NCBI RefSeq assembly: GCF_040802235.1
Contig: NC_133156.1
Coordinates: 117,024,173-117,088,172 of the forward strand
Source: Manis javanica
Taxonomy: Eukaryota > Chordata > Mammalia > Pholidota > Manidae
DNA length: 64,000 bases
Direction: 5' to 3'
Positions 1 to 10,723 of this stretch are shown piece after piece; position 1 is the first letter of the stretch; the number at the start of each line of letters is the position of its first letter. The notes under the pieces are model-generated. The model was not told where the DNA came from. It saw nothing but the letters and a program-made list of their open reading frames with translations, and searched no databases. The translations under genes and the position numbers were made by a program.

Positions 1-1249
1 TTATTCTTTTAACAAATTTTAAATTGATGTATAATATTTAATGAACTACACATACCATAAGGACTAAAGTTCCATAAAATTTCACAGTAATACTCAAGCA
101 TTCACCACTAAGATCAAGAAATAGAACACCAGCAGAATTCCAAAGTCCCCTTAATGCCTTCTCCAAGTTTTTGCAACCAGATTTGAAGACAAAATTGAAG
201 ATGATATGTATTTTCAGCAAAAGAAAAAGCTATGAATTTATTGTAGGAAAAATACATGGTAACGGTCCAAGAACTTCCATTTGAGAATATTATTTAAGTG
301 ACAGTCTTACTGAGGAAAATTGTATAGGTCACAAGATAGTCAGATGCATATATGAAAACAAATACTAAGAGTAGATTCATCAAGTAATGGGCTTTGTCAG
401 TAATCTTATGTGTGTTGGGCGTATGTTTGTATTAATAATGCTTATGATATGCATTTTCACACATTTTTCATGCAATTGTCTTAGATATTTTATGTCTTTA
501 AAAAAAAATTTCCCATTGTTGTGCTTAGTTTCTATGCATGCATTTGACTGAATCCTCTTATGACAGTGAATCTGCCTGGTTATATTTAATGTATGGAGAA
601 AGTTGGTCTCCTGTAGCAGAGACATATTGAATGAAAATAAAATTTAGCTCGTTTCTATCTACTAAAATGTTTCCAGTTACCTACTTTCTAAACTATGAAG
701 AGATCCAATACAATAGAGGTTCCTCTTTTGTAGATTCAGTGAAAAAAAAACTCCAAAATTTATTATTCTAATTTTTATTATACTTAGATAAAAGTTCAAT
801 ATGTCACTCCTCAGTTTTGAGATACCAAGAAATGAAAGACATCACCAATGAACATAATCTGCTTTTCTGGTATAAAAATACTATTGGCATAAAAATAAAC
901 AACCCAACTCTGATAAGCAGTGAAAAAAATAAAAGAAATACTTTGAACTTAAAATTAGGAGAGAGAATTTCCTCTGAAGTGTCTAAACTCCCCCCACCTT
1001 GAACATTCTCTAATAAAGAGCAGGACTTGTAGTGGGGCTGTCTTCCCTTACCTGTGGGCTGCCATTTGATTCCTGAAAGAACTGTATCAAGAAGTTTTTG
1101 AGCAAAGATGATGTCTACTGCTTTGGATAGTCTTCTGGGCCACTGCTATTGACAAGGAGGTTTTGAATTAGAGGGAAGATGTTTAGTTTACCTTCATTAA
1201 GTCTATTATGATGGAAGGACATCTGCGATAAATCAAAGAGACCTGTTAC
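1..1249. other. unassigned AT-rich intergenic sequence
   Basis: I recognise no gene or repeat here. Open frames are short (about 60-80 codons), show no known motif and lie in low-complexity AT-rich sequence. Confidence 0.6.
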
Positions 1250-1685
1250 AACACAATCCAATGCTGTTGGATGGAACTTTCTGCAATAACGGTGTAGGGA
1301 CCAAGGGCAGGCTGCCCCAAGATGTGCCACAATGGCATACTGATTACTTTGAATTAAAACGCCTGGAGAAACAGCAGAACCAAGAGAGATTCTCTGACCC
1401 TCCTCTGTCTCCCTTGCCTTGAAACCAGGAATCTCCCATGTGAAAGGTACCCTCCCTGCATCGGACGTGAGGAGTCATCCTTTTGGTCAGAGATGGGGAA
1501 TTCAGGTCAAAGAAGCCTATATAAACAAACCTTATTACTTTTTACCAATTAACTGCCCCGGCACAAATGCTATTTACAATTCCTTACCAACTGAAGCTAT
1601 AGCTAAGATATAAATTTAATTCTAAATATTTGAAATTTATTTAAATTAAAAAGAAAACCCATGAGACTATTGGCTACCTGAATTA
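1250..1685 (+). mobile_element. hAT-type DNA transposon relic, split by an LTR
   Basis: The left piece (about 1250-1292, containing GGAACTTTCTGCAATAACGG) and the right piece (about 1611-1685, an AT-rich stretch ending in GACTATTGGCTACC) resemble the two halves of a mammalian non-autonomous hAT-like element known for AACTTTCTGC and GTGGCTAGTGGCTACC motifs. Sequence between them looks like an LTR. The family is inferred from memory and the boundaries are approximate. Confidence 0.4.
1293..1610 (+). mobile_element. solo LTR of an endogenous retrovirus (probable)
   Basis: The block starts with TG (TGTAGGGACC) and carries a TATA-like CCTATATAAAC at 1516-1526 with promoter-proximal GC-richer sequence upstream, as in class I retroviral LTRs. 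No internal retroviral sequence follows, so a solo LTR is inferred. It appears to interrupt an hAT relic. The 3' end is uncertain. Confidence 0.4.
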
Positions 1686-2134
1686 ATTTCCTATTGTTGC
1701 TGTAATGAATTACAACAAATTTAGTGGTTTAAAGAAATGCTAATTTATTATCTTAAAGTTCTGGAAGTTAGAAGTCCAAAACGGGTTCTTGGGAGTTAAA
1801 ATTAAGGTGTTGTCAGAGCATCATCCCTTCTAGAGACTCCAAGGGATCATCTGCTTCTTTCCTTTCCCAGTTTCTGGATACTGCCCATATTTCTTGGCTC
1901 ATGGCCGCATCACCCCATTTTCTGCTTCACTGTTAGATTTCCATCTATGATTTTAACTCCTTTGCCTTCCTCTTTCTCATTTAAGGAACTTTATGATAAT
2001 CCAGGGTGACTTCTGCATCACAAGTCCTTAATTACACCTGCAAAGTCCCTTTTGGCATGTAATGAATGAAGTCACAGGTTCTGGGAATTAGGACATGGAC
2101 GTCTTTGGCAGGGACATTATTCTGTCTACTATAC
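1686..2134 (-). mobile_element. MLT1-like MaLR LTR, antisense
   Basis: On the plus strand this begins CTATTGTTGCTGTAATGAAT, continues with 'taaagttctggaagttagaa', and ends with GGATTAGGACATGGACGTCT-like sequence. This order is the reverse complement of MLT1-type LTRs of the ERVL-MaLR superfamily, whose 3' end reads CAGCAGCCCTAGGAAACTAATACA. The length of about 450 bases fits a nearly complete LTR. No internal MaLR sequence is recognised beside it. Confidence 0.7.
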
Positions 2135-3099
2135 ACTGTAGTGAATAGTATAGCTCTACAGAGCAGTCAGGACTGGGCAGATAGGAAAAAATCTGGAAGA
2201 ACTTAAGGCATAGAGAACAATGTCGAAGACACCTAGTCACAGAGGTAGGAATTAGGGTGTGAACACTTTCAAATGGTTACTAGATCCCACAGGAATCCCA
2301 GTAGAGGAGAAGGAGTATTTGATCTCTCTGAGAAACAAGCACAGAGCTGCATGAATTTATCTCAATAAAATCTATTAGAATAATCATTAGAAACAAGGGC
2401 CAATAATATTTGCCTAATAGCAACTGAGCTGAGAGTTCTGTAGTGGTAGGACAGATTCTTTACCATAAATTCTATGTTCAGTGATTCCCCGCAGAGCAGG
2501 CCATGATGGATTATATGTTAGCAGAAAGATGAGTGACTATGAAGGAAAGGGTTGGATTTTTACAAAGATATTACTTAGGCTTCCAAAGAAGTCCTGAACT
2601 CTTCAAATAGGTGGTATTCCCGTGTGGCTGCTCAAATGTTTCTGTGCTTCCTTTTCAGGACTTGCTTTTCAATTAAGCTTGCAAGAAATAAATTAATTTC
2701 CATTATTTCATTCTAAAGTGTCATTTCTAAGCAAATTAGTATCATAGTTGGCTTCTAATAATTTTGGTTGTTTTCCTAAAAATTAGTTCATCCCCAAAGA
2801 ATGAATATTTTCCAACATTCAGGATAGTATTATAAAAAGATGCCACATCCTTCAAGTGACTCCAAAGAAAAATTTCACAATCATTTTGATTAGTTAGAAT
2901 ATAATCTAATAAGTCACATCAAAATTTTTGAATGTCTTTAGTTAAAATAAAATAAAATGGATACCAGCCTTGGAGATCTCCTTAGCAGACAAAACCAACT
3001 AAGCCACATAAGCAAAATTAAGTCTAACTTACTTTACAAATGTAAATATAACTCAGGTTATTTCTTGTAAGTGCTTCTGATAATAGCAAATGAAACTTA
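2135..3099. other. unassigned intergenic sequence
   Basis: Nothing recognised. The stretch is AT-rich, has no open frame of note and shows no simple repeat. Confidence 0.55.
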
Positions 3100-3345
3100 A
3101 ATCATCTTCCTAAAATGGTATGAGATAATCACTTTTAACCAATCCCCTGTTGTCCGGAAACCCCTATTGTAATAACTAATCATTTTAAAGGTTAAAAAGC
3201 TTCCTTATTTCCACTTTATAAGCTGTCGGTAAGAGCATGCCTCTGAGCTTTAGACTAACTTCTGGTTTGAAGTACCCCTGTTCATAGTTTGTTCTCACTC
3301 AATAAAATATTCATACCAATCAAAACACTCTGGATTTTCTTTTGA
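3100..3345 (+). mobile_element. LTR-like fragment
   Basis: A TATA-like CTTTATAAGC lies near 3214 and a polyadenylation signal AATAAA at 3301-3306, about 90 bases downstream. They frame a short GC-richer U3/R-like block (CAATCCCCTGTTGTCCGG near 3140). That order fits the 3' half of a retroviral LTR. The family is not known. Confidence 0.4.
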
Positions 3346-3850
3346 TGCTTTACATGTCAGAAAAACTTAAATATTCCAAGGTGACTATTTAGAGAGTAAC
3401 AATATAAGCTAAGCCATAATTTTTAGTGTGTAATTTAAAAATAATCAGTGCGATTGTGATCACATCTTGTGTCCACTGCAGTAGGACAATTTAATTTTAT
3501 AAACATGTACTGAATACTCTTTATGTGCTGATGATATAAAAATGCACATCACATAGTTGTTGTCTGACCTGAAGTTATTGAGACAGACACCGTGGGTGTG
3601 GTCAGAGTAGGGTGAGGGCCTCTGGAAAAACACCCCTACCAAAATTCTGTATTAAACAATTAAGCAAAGTCAGAGTCACATTAATTCTCTAAAGTAAAAT
3701 ATCAAACTAAAAATATAAGCATTCTTCAGTAAAGATTAGTTAAAACTAAAAAGCCAGGAGTAACTTGGCCTGGAATGTTTGAACATCCCCCAGATAAGAA
3801 AATGCCTCAGCATAGCCCATGTCTTGTTTGTGTCAATTAAATGAGGCTAT
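3346..3850. other. unassigned intergenic sequence
   Basis: No gene or clear repeat is seen between the two LTR-like blocks. Confidence 0.5.
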
Positions 3851-4470
3851 TATAAAATTTACTTTAGCCTGCTAAAAGGCCCAGTTTATCTTTAACTTTA
3901 CCCAGATGCTGTTTTTCCTCCTCTAGCCCCTAATCAAGTAATATTTAATTATATAGCAGGCAGGCCCAGCCATAAGCAACATAGTGAAGGGCAGGAAGGA
4001 TTCCATCTTAAAGATAAGACTGCATTTCTACACCCAAGAAGTTAAGAAGTAAGATTCTTAACTTACTATTTAACAAACAGACAATAACTCAGCTCACCTT
4101 GAGAGCAAGACAAGCAGCCTTGATTGATATACTCCTAAACCAAGAAACTGCTATTCTGGGAAGAATCAAAGCAGTTAATTTCTTATGTTAACTCTGCAAA
4201 ATAGTCCGGAGAACTGATAAGAAACTTAATGTCTCCTCAAAGATAAACATTTAGAGACCATTTGGTGACTCTGCATCTCTAGTACTTTGTCTCTCAACCG
4301 CCTATAAAACCCCTAGGCAACGCACCGCTACAGACTCTCTTGTCCCCTCCGGACATGAGTCAGGAGCTCTGTTCTCTCACTGTATCTCTAAGTAAAAGCC
4401 TCTCCCTGGCTCTCCTACCTTGACTGTTTGCTGAGTTCATTCTTTGACTCTGCAAACAAGAACCCCGGCA
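3851..4470 (+). mobile_element. endogenous retrovirus LTR (copy B), about 620 bases
   Basis: The 5' part carries TTAGCCTGCTAAAAGGCCC (3865-3883). A TATA box CTATAAAACC lies at 4302-4311 with a GC-rich initiator region after it, and the block ends in CCCCGGCA at 4470. Its first 100 or so bases match the LTR at 7240-7652, but the 3' parts differ strongly. No gag, pol or env follows: 4471-6950 contains older L2 and other repeats, so this is probably a solo LTR. Confidence 0.65.
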
Positions 4471-4984
4471 TCATTATCTTATAGGCCAGAGAGGGACATA
4501 AATAAGTAAACAAAAGGTTTTCCACTCTGAAAACTTGTAGGGCATTAGGTTTTTCCTCAAGTTATAAATATCTACCAAGTACTATACAAATGCTAGTTTT
4601 CATTTCTTCAGCACTTTACTGTTTTCAGAAGCCTCATCTGCTACCAAGGTATTACCACACTATAAACGAGGAAGCCATGACTTGGGAAAAGGAGGGAACT
4701 GCTATCACTTGGGAAGTAAATGGAGGAAGATTTTTACCTACTAATAGTTTATCACATCTACTAAAAAAAAATCTTGGGCTTCTATTCTGCCATATTGTTA
4801 CCCAAGTTAGAAAGCGATACATGGGAGAGGTTAGCATGCATTATTATAGGAGTCCAGAGGAAGGAGGGAAGACTTGATTGGGAGAAAACACAGAAAATGT
4901 TATAGCTGGGCCTAGAATGGTGAGTAGGAGCTGGGACTGACTGTAGGTGGAGACAATAGCTTAAACAAGTTTCTAGAGTGGGCT
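4471..4984. other. unassigned intergenic sequence
   Basis: No recognised feature. A 95-codon frame at 4590-4877 (+) overlaps a 61-codon frame on the other strand and neither shows a motif. Confidence 0.5.
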
Positions 4985-5265
4985 TCTTTGTCACCAGGTT
5001 CATTATCTTCTTATGTCTACATTTCCATTTTTCCTCTATACACACACTGTCTTCCCACAATATCAAGCTACTTGCTGCTCCCCAAACACTTCTTGTTTTC
5101 CAATGCCTTTTTCACAATTACTCAGTGTCCTCAAATCTGTATCTCCGGCCACCTTCCCTGAGTTCTCTGTTTTTCTAAAAATTGCCTATTTTCCTTTCAT
5201 CAGGTCTAATTTCTCTCTTCTGGGAAGCTTCCCCTGACCAAACACCCCATTCCACCTTTTCCCCA
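4985..5265 (+). mobile_element. L2 LINE 3' fragment (probable)
   Basis: Pyrimidine-rich text ending in CTTCTGGGAAGCTTCCCCTG follows the order seen in the L2 3' region, where a TCAGGTCT segment is followed by a CCTTCCCTGACC segment. Here 'tcaggtctaatttctctctt' precedes 'gcttcccctgacc'. The copy is strongly diverged, so the call is inferred. Confidence 0.45.
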
Positions 5266-5639
5266 AACAACAACAGTGTCTGTAGTTTCTCATGTCTGAA
5301 GGGTAGAGATGGAAGCCAGGCAGATCTTGAAAGGTGGTTGTAACTCTGGAGTGAAAATCCCAGGGCAAAATACCTTTGAAACCGAAATCAATCAAAGGAA
5401 GAAATAAGGTGGGAGAAACCTGTTCATTTCTTACAAGCAGTCCTCCACTTCTGCTTTCCCGTATCTTTCGCAACTGCTGAAGAAGGGTAGAAGGGACCCC
5501 CCCAACCTCTCCAGCCCTTGTAATCACCTATTGATATGGAGATAGACTAATACTCTCCACACCTTGGAAACACCTATTGAAATGGAGATGCACTAAGGCC
5601 AAGCGAGAGATTCTGGAAATATTGCACTTTTACCCACAG
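5266..5639. other. unassigned sequence with a 26-bp direct repeat
   Basis: No gene recognised. Two near-identical 26-base blocks (5525-5550 and 5571-5596) lie 46 bases apart. A 113-codon minus-strand frame at 5186-5527 lacks any known motif. Confidence 0.5.
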
Positions 5640-6260
5640 TGGTGCTGTAAGAGATATGTTAAGGGTGTGTGGAGGGCTGAAATAGTAGACTGAGAGAGTG
5701 CAGAGAGAAGAGTGAGAGACATCTGAAGCAGTAACATTGAAGAAAAGGGAGCAGATGAGGTGAGAGAAATGTGGGAAGTGAGTCTAACATAGCTCAGAGA
5801 TTTTCATCCTGGATGACTTACGGCAGGTGTCAGCAAGCTTATTCTGTAAAAGTTCAGATAATAAATATTTTAGGCTTTGTGGGCCATAGGGTCTCTGTCC
5901 CAAATCTGCGCTTGAAGCCCAACAGTAGCCATAGACAATATATAGATGAATTGGTATGGCGGTGTTGCAATATCTTTGTTTACAGAAGGTGGTGATGGGC
6001 TGGATTTAATCTATGAGCTGTAGTTTGTGAACTTGGCTGAGAGGATAGTGGTTCCTTTATCGGGAATAGAAAAATTGCTGAAGCCTTCTTGTAGATAAGG
6101 GAGAACCGGTGGAGGTGGCGATTAATTGAATTTGGATGTGTGGAATGTAAAACGCTGGCATGACTTCCATGTGAGAGTGTCCAGCAGGCAGTTTGGAATA
6201 TACAGTTGGAACAATGAGAATGGAGATACGATTTGGGAGTCATTACAACAGAGATGAAAT
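5640..6260 (+). mobile_element. ancient mammal-wide interspersed repeat, split by an hAT element
   Basis: After an inserted hAT element, 6060-6245 reads as a diverged copy of a purine-rich ancient repeat marked by AGGCAGTTTGGAATATACAG and GATTTGGGAGTCATTAC. Purine-rich text at 5640-5820 may be its left part. The same repeat type occurs at 46.1-47.2 kb. I cannot name its family with certainty. Confidence 0.4.
5824..6039 (+). mobile_element. hAT-Charlie non-autonomous element (about 215 bases)
   Basis: It opens with CAGGTGTCAGCAAGCTTATT, contains 'aaatattttaggctttgtgg' and 'gccatagacaatatatagat', and closes with GTAGTTTGTGAACTTGG, an imperfect inverted copy of the start. This is the layout of a common eutherian hAT-Charlie miniature element. 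No intact 8-bp target duplication is visible. It lies inside older repeat sequence. Confidence 0.75.
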
Positions 6261-6952
6261 ATTAGTTTTACTTTAAATAATTTCTATGGGAGAGTAGTCT
6301 ATATAAAACATTTAAAAGATATGAAGTTATGCTTGTTACAATTTCCAGAATTGAAGGAGTACAACTGACTTCTGTGGGTAGATCTTTTGAAGGAGGCCTA
6401 CAGTTTGAAACTAGCAAATAAGAAATCAGGGGCCTCCTCAAATGACACTGATCAGTGTAGGACTCTAAAACATTAAATCTCCTATGGCACCTTGAAAACA
6501 AACAGAATAAAGAACCAAACCTGCTCTTTTCCTGTATCTTGTATCCTCCTTAGCAGTAACTTAAGCTGGAATCATGGAGATTATCTGAGATTTTCCTTTT
6601 CCTTTAGGACTCTCCTTCCATTCAACTGGTTCATTCCATATTTACAATGTTTCAGATGCTGATCTTTCTGCTTCACACTGCTCACTTACTTTAGGCCCTT
6701 TTCAGTTTTTGCCTGAATTGATACAGTAATCATTTTAACTTTTCTCCCAATCTTTGAACTTACCCTATACTATTACTAATATAATATTGTTATATACTTT
6801 TAATCTCTATACTAGCCATCACTCTTGTACATTCATTGTGCAATATTTAGTATCAATTTCAGAGATACAATTGGAGAATTTGTGCTTCCCTTCTCTGCAA
6901 GACTCTATGGGTCCAAAGGATCTGGTTCCAAGAGGGAGAATGCTTTCATGAT
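6261..6952. other. unassigned intergenic sequence
   Basis: No feature recognised. AT-rich, with short open frames only. Confidence 0.5.
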
Positions 6953-7239
6953 CAGCTAGGTGCCTCCTGGTCACTTTTGCTTCCTTGTACCAGGACCACC
7001 AGGCAAGAAGAGCACCATCCTAGCAGGAGTAATTGACCCTAATGACCAGGAGACACTAGGGCTGTTGTTACACAATGGGAGCAGGGAAGAATGTTATTTA
7101 TCACCCAGATGATTCACTATAGTGTCTCATGTTTCTCTTCTAATTTTTAAAGAAAATGGACAAGGGCAGAAGCCAAGTTCTCTACTGTCCAATTATAACA
7201 GTGAGATAGAGCAGGGAAAAAGGAGAAGGGTCAGGCCAT
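6953..7239 (+). pseudogene. endogenous retroviral dUTPase-like relic
   Basis: From 6987 the plus strand reads in one frame to a stop at 7110-7112. Within it are a GVIDP segment and an LLLHNG segment. The spacing resembles the C-terminal half of dUTPase domains (a GVID motif followed by an HNG or NxG turn) found in several retroviruses and ERVs. dUTPase hydrolyses dUTP to keep uracil out of proviral DNA. The relic is short, stopped, and abuts an LTR at 7240. In ERV-L-type elements dUTPase lies at the end of pol near the 3' LTR, which would fit. A chance resemblance cannot be excluded. Confidence 0.45.
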
Positions 7240-7652
7240 TGTAAATCTACTTAGCCTGTGAAAAAAGGCCCAGTTTATTCTTTAACTTAATCTATGCTCT
7301 TCTTCCTCTTCTTCCAACTTCTTAATCAGTTAAGTAACTTTGTAACCAGAATGAAAGATAGACCTCCAAAGTGTAAGTGAACCTACAGGGGTAAAGAATG
7401 CAGAGATCTGGATCAACAGTCCCCTAAATAACCCTATTCTTAAAACAAGACTTCAGAAGAATTAAGAATCACTCTATATATATCATGCCTTATGCCAACC
7501 CCCTACCCAGAAGGCTCTATAAAACCCCAAACTTCTCTGAGGTTGCCCGCACTCCCATCTGGGTGTGTAAGGTCTTAGCAAATAACTTTCCTGTTGCATA
7601 AGCCTATTGCACTTGTATTGGAATCTTTTTTCATGATAAAGACAAAAACTCA
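7240..7652 (+). mobile_element. endogenous retrovirus LTR (copy C), about 410 bases
   Basis: It starts TGTAAATCTACTTAGCCTG, carries GGCCCAGTTTATTCTTTAAC as in LTR copy B, has a TATA box TCTATAAAACCCC near 7516, and ends in CA. It follows a dUTPase-like relic immediately, as expected for a 3' LTR. The region after the TATA box is unlike copy B. Confidence 0.65.
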
Positions 7653-8090
7653 CCGACTTTCACCTTCGATGTAAATGTGTTTGTCATTTTGCTATTTAAT
7701 TCAGCTTTTTAGTCTTAAGACAATCTTTTTCCCTCTCCCTGTTTTATTTTAGACCAGCAGGGAAGTGCAAGTTCTCAGAACATAATCTCATTCCAACCAG
7801 TGCTCCACGGCTCTCCCAAATTCTGGAGTAATAGGCATAAAATTTCCACACCATGCAGATCAAGTGGACACTGGATGCCAGATGACCCTGGCTTTTAGAA
7901 TTACCAAAGGATCTATCCTATGCCGAGCAGGAGTTCAATGAACTTCCCTTTCTCCTTCTGTTCTTTCTTGCTCTCTACTGCCTGCATGCCTTTCCTGATA
8001 TTCACTTCTACTCTTGCTTTAATAAATACCTTTCTTGCTGGCACTTGTTTGACCAGATTGAGGTTATAGTCAAGAGCTCTCCCCAACCTG
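7653..8090 (+). mobile_element. LTR-like block (probable)
   Basis: A pyrimidine-rich run (about 7945-8015) leads into AATAAATACC, a polyadenylation-signal context, near 8021. A GTTTGACCAGATTGAGG-like tail follows. This resembles the R/U5 half of an LTR. The family and the left edge are not clear. Confidence 0.35.
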
Positions 8091-8885
8091 GGGTTGAGGT
8101 TTCACCCAGTGCACAGGGACAGACCTCCCCAGATGAAGCTGCCCAGCAACAACAGTAATAGACAAGTGCAGAAGCTATATTTTTTTAGAAGGCCCTGGGG
8201 CCTTAAAACCCAGGGATTAGAGTCAGAGTCACCCCTCAGGCAAGCCCCCTTCTATCAGCAGAGGTGTCAGCTGAGTGAGAGAGTAATCCGGGATGGGTAG
8301 TTGAGCAAGGAAATGATAAGCATTGGTTGCAACCCTGGGACTAACGGTTACCATGGAGGCTGCAGTTCATTCGACTAACCTACCTTATGTAAATTTTCCC
8401 AAGAAAAGAGACAAACCAGAATCCTGGAGGGGCTCTCCTCAAGCAGGATGTAACAAGTGAACCTGAGCAATGCATGGGGTGAACTCCAGAGGATGCTGAG
8501 GTGAACAGCCTAGACCCCCTCTCCAGGTCTAAGGGCACCGGCCTCCCCTGGGTCAGTAGTGTTGCCTGATGCCGGCTGCAAGCTGAAGCAGGCTTCAGGG
8601 TAGAAAGGCCTAGCCTCTTTGCTTCAATTTGGGACAAAACTGAAGAACCAAAACAGCCCCAGGGCTCTCTGTGGGAGTGGCTGAAGCCTCTGTTGCCAAG
8701 GCATCACAGCTCAATTTATCCCCCTGTCCAGTTCTGCCTTCCCGACTCCCTTACAGGTACCATTCTTAAAGATTTCTCACAATAAGCCGTCCACTTGCAA
8801 ATCTCCATCCCAGTGTCTGTTTCCTAGCATCTGTTTCCAAGTGACTGTTTGCCAGCCTATAACATTTTCCAAGTTAATAACTAGG
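8091..8885 (+). mobile_element. GC-richer interspersed repeat, LTR-like 3' end
   Basis: This block is much more GC-rich than its surroundings and ends with 'cacaataagccgtccacttg' followed by CAAATCTCCATCCCAGTGTC. The order AATAA signal, CTTGCAAATCTCCATC, then GTCTGTTTCC recalls the tail of a known mammalian LTR-type repeat. Open frames (68 codons plus, 85 codons minus) show no recognised domain. Confidence 0.4.
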
Positions 8886-9739
8886 GAGGTACCATTGCAA
8901 GTCTTGAAATCAAGTAAGCACATTTTTTATTAATGAAAATTGTGCTCGTGATTCTTTTGAAATTCAGAACATAAAAAGCTTACTATCTATTGTGGCCACT
9001 CTGCTTACAGGCCCAGCTAGTTCAGCCGCTGACTCATCGCCTCTTCTCAGGCACATCATTTAAGTTCCTTGGCCTCATTTTAAACCAGCCAGGAAATTGG
9101 GCCCAAAATCCAGACTGGAGACCTTTGAAAATCATGTTAAAGCCATATTAATTCAATTTTCTGTTACTTTGGTTGTATTTTATGCCCTATTTCAAGCTGT
9201 CACTTTTTAATCTTTCTGACTTTCATTGTTTATTAGAAGATGAATGATGTACTATAACCTTGATTCAATCTGCTGGAACAAATATGTGAGATGAAAGCCA
9301 TGTCAGGTTGAAAAGGCTGCTGACCAAATAAAATTTTCCAGGATATAAAACAAGGGGATTAAGGAAGCCAAAGTTTTGCTTCACGGTCACTTTATTGCCA
9401 TAGTCTGGTGATGAAGATAAATACGGTCTGAAATTGTGTTCCTGTTATGCATTTAATCAACACAATTTAATATAAAAGAAGCAGGTAGATGTAACCCTCA
9501 GCATTTTTATGGGTGACAGTAGCCTAACACCCAAAATACTGGCTATACGATAACATTAAAACCCACTCAGGCCTCTAGCATCTACATTTAATGTTCAAGG
9601 AGATTAATTTGTGCTACATGCTCCCAGACCATTAATTTTACATTATACCCAAACCTTAAAAGGCTCTGTGTTTCTTTGGTAAGATAGTTTTGTAGAATTA
9701 AATTTAGAACGTTGGAGCTGTCTTACATGTGATTGATGG
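8886..9739. other. unassigned sequence, possible MIR trace near 9.0 kb
   Basis: Around 9020-9090 the order 'gctgactcatcgcc', 'catcatttaagttccttggc', 'ctcattttaaa' faintly follows the MIR middle region. It is too diverged to call. The rest holds nothing recognised. Confidence 0.4.
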
Positions 9740-9850
9740 CTGTGCTTGCCTCGCCTTCTGGACTGTAAACTGCCTATGGTCAGGAACTGTGGCTTATTCT
9801 TTCTTGTATCTTAAATATCCTACACAGAAATTTGTAGACCCTGTTGTTAC
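9740..9850 (+). mobile_element. L2 LINE 3' fragment
   Basis: The order 'ggactgtaaactgcctatgg', 'tcaggaactgtggcttattc', then 'ttgtatctta' is a diverged copy of the L2 3'-terminal region, whose pattern is CTGTGAGCTCC, GGGCAGGGACTGTGTC, then TTTGTATCCCC. Confidence 0.6.
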
Positions 9851-10558
9851 CAATATGTAATGTTTAATTTAATAAGGGCAGGAGAGCATTCAGAAGTCAA
9901 TTAGCTGAAACTTCTCATTTTTGAAATGAAGAAACTGAAATTCTGAACAGTAGGTAATGTTATTTATGGAAGGGCTAACAGGCAAACCACACAATATGCA
10001 CTAATTAAGATGAGAAAGTGTAAGAACTCAAACATGACTTATTTCCTGTCCATTCTTGTGTACTTGTATTTGATGAGAAAGTAAATTGCCCATAATTAAT
10101 TAAGGAACCGTCTCTGTTAAAAAGCACCTCATCTTACAGGAGGCTTCTTGTGGTTATAAATCTTGTCTGATAAACCTTCAATTCCTAAATAATTTTTCTT
10201 TTTAAGTAGAAAGTAAAATATCTTAGGTTCATTTGCATTTAAGGGAAAATTTGATTTCTTCCTGCTTTGAAGTATCTGCAGACTGATGACCCTTTAAACC
10301 TTACAATCCTGCATATCCATGAAATGTATCACTAAGCTGATTTTTAAAATTATTTAGTAGTTAACAATTGTAAACATTAGGTAAAAACATTAAAAAATAT
10401 TATAATAGTTTGTACAACAGTTTCTTAGATGATACTGTGATAAAATTTATTTACCTATTTTCTGGGTTACAGCCTTATTTTTCCCTCCATTATGTGTTTG
10501 CTTTTTCAAGTATCAAATAAAGTCCTAGAACAAATTAAGTGAATTGTAAGCTTAGACA
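9851..10558. other. unassigned intergenic sequence
   Basis: Nothing recognised. Confidence 0.5.
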
Positions 10559-10723
10559 CAGGGCTGGCTTCATGGGCATGAAACCTATGCATTTACAGAG
10601 AGCCCCTTGTTTTAGAAGGGCCGTGTGCTTGTTTCAATTCTCTGCTGTCTCTGCCCTAAAAATTCTTAAGAGCCCTGAGTTTTCATTTTGCATTGGGTCC
10701 CACAAATAAAGGATCCAGTCTTA
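10559..10723 (+). mobile_element. miniature DNA transposon (hAT-like, family uncertain)
   Basis: The start CAGGGCTGGCTTC and the end GATCCAGTCTTA are imperfect inverted repeats. The inside carries 'ttcattttgcattgggtccc', typical of a known mammalian non-autonomous element that ends in GGGCCCCACAAATTATG-like text. Superfamily assignment is from memory. Confidence 0.5.

Noticed and set aside
5186..5527. 113-codon minus-strand open frame
   Set aside because: It overlaps an L2-like fragment and has no protein hallmarks.
3851..7652. One complete provirus bounded by the two related LTRs
   Set aside because: The interior holds an L2 fragment and an hAT-interrupted ancient repeat, not gag-pol-env. 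Only 6953-7239 looks retroviral.
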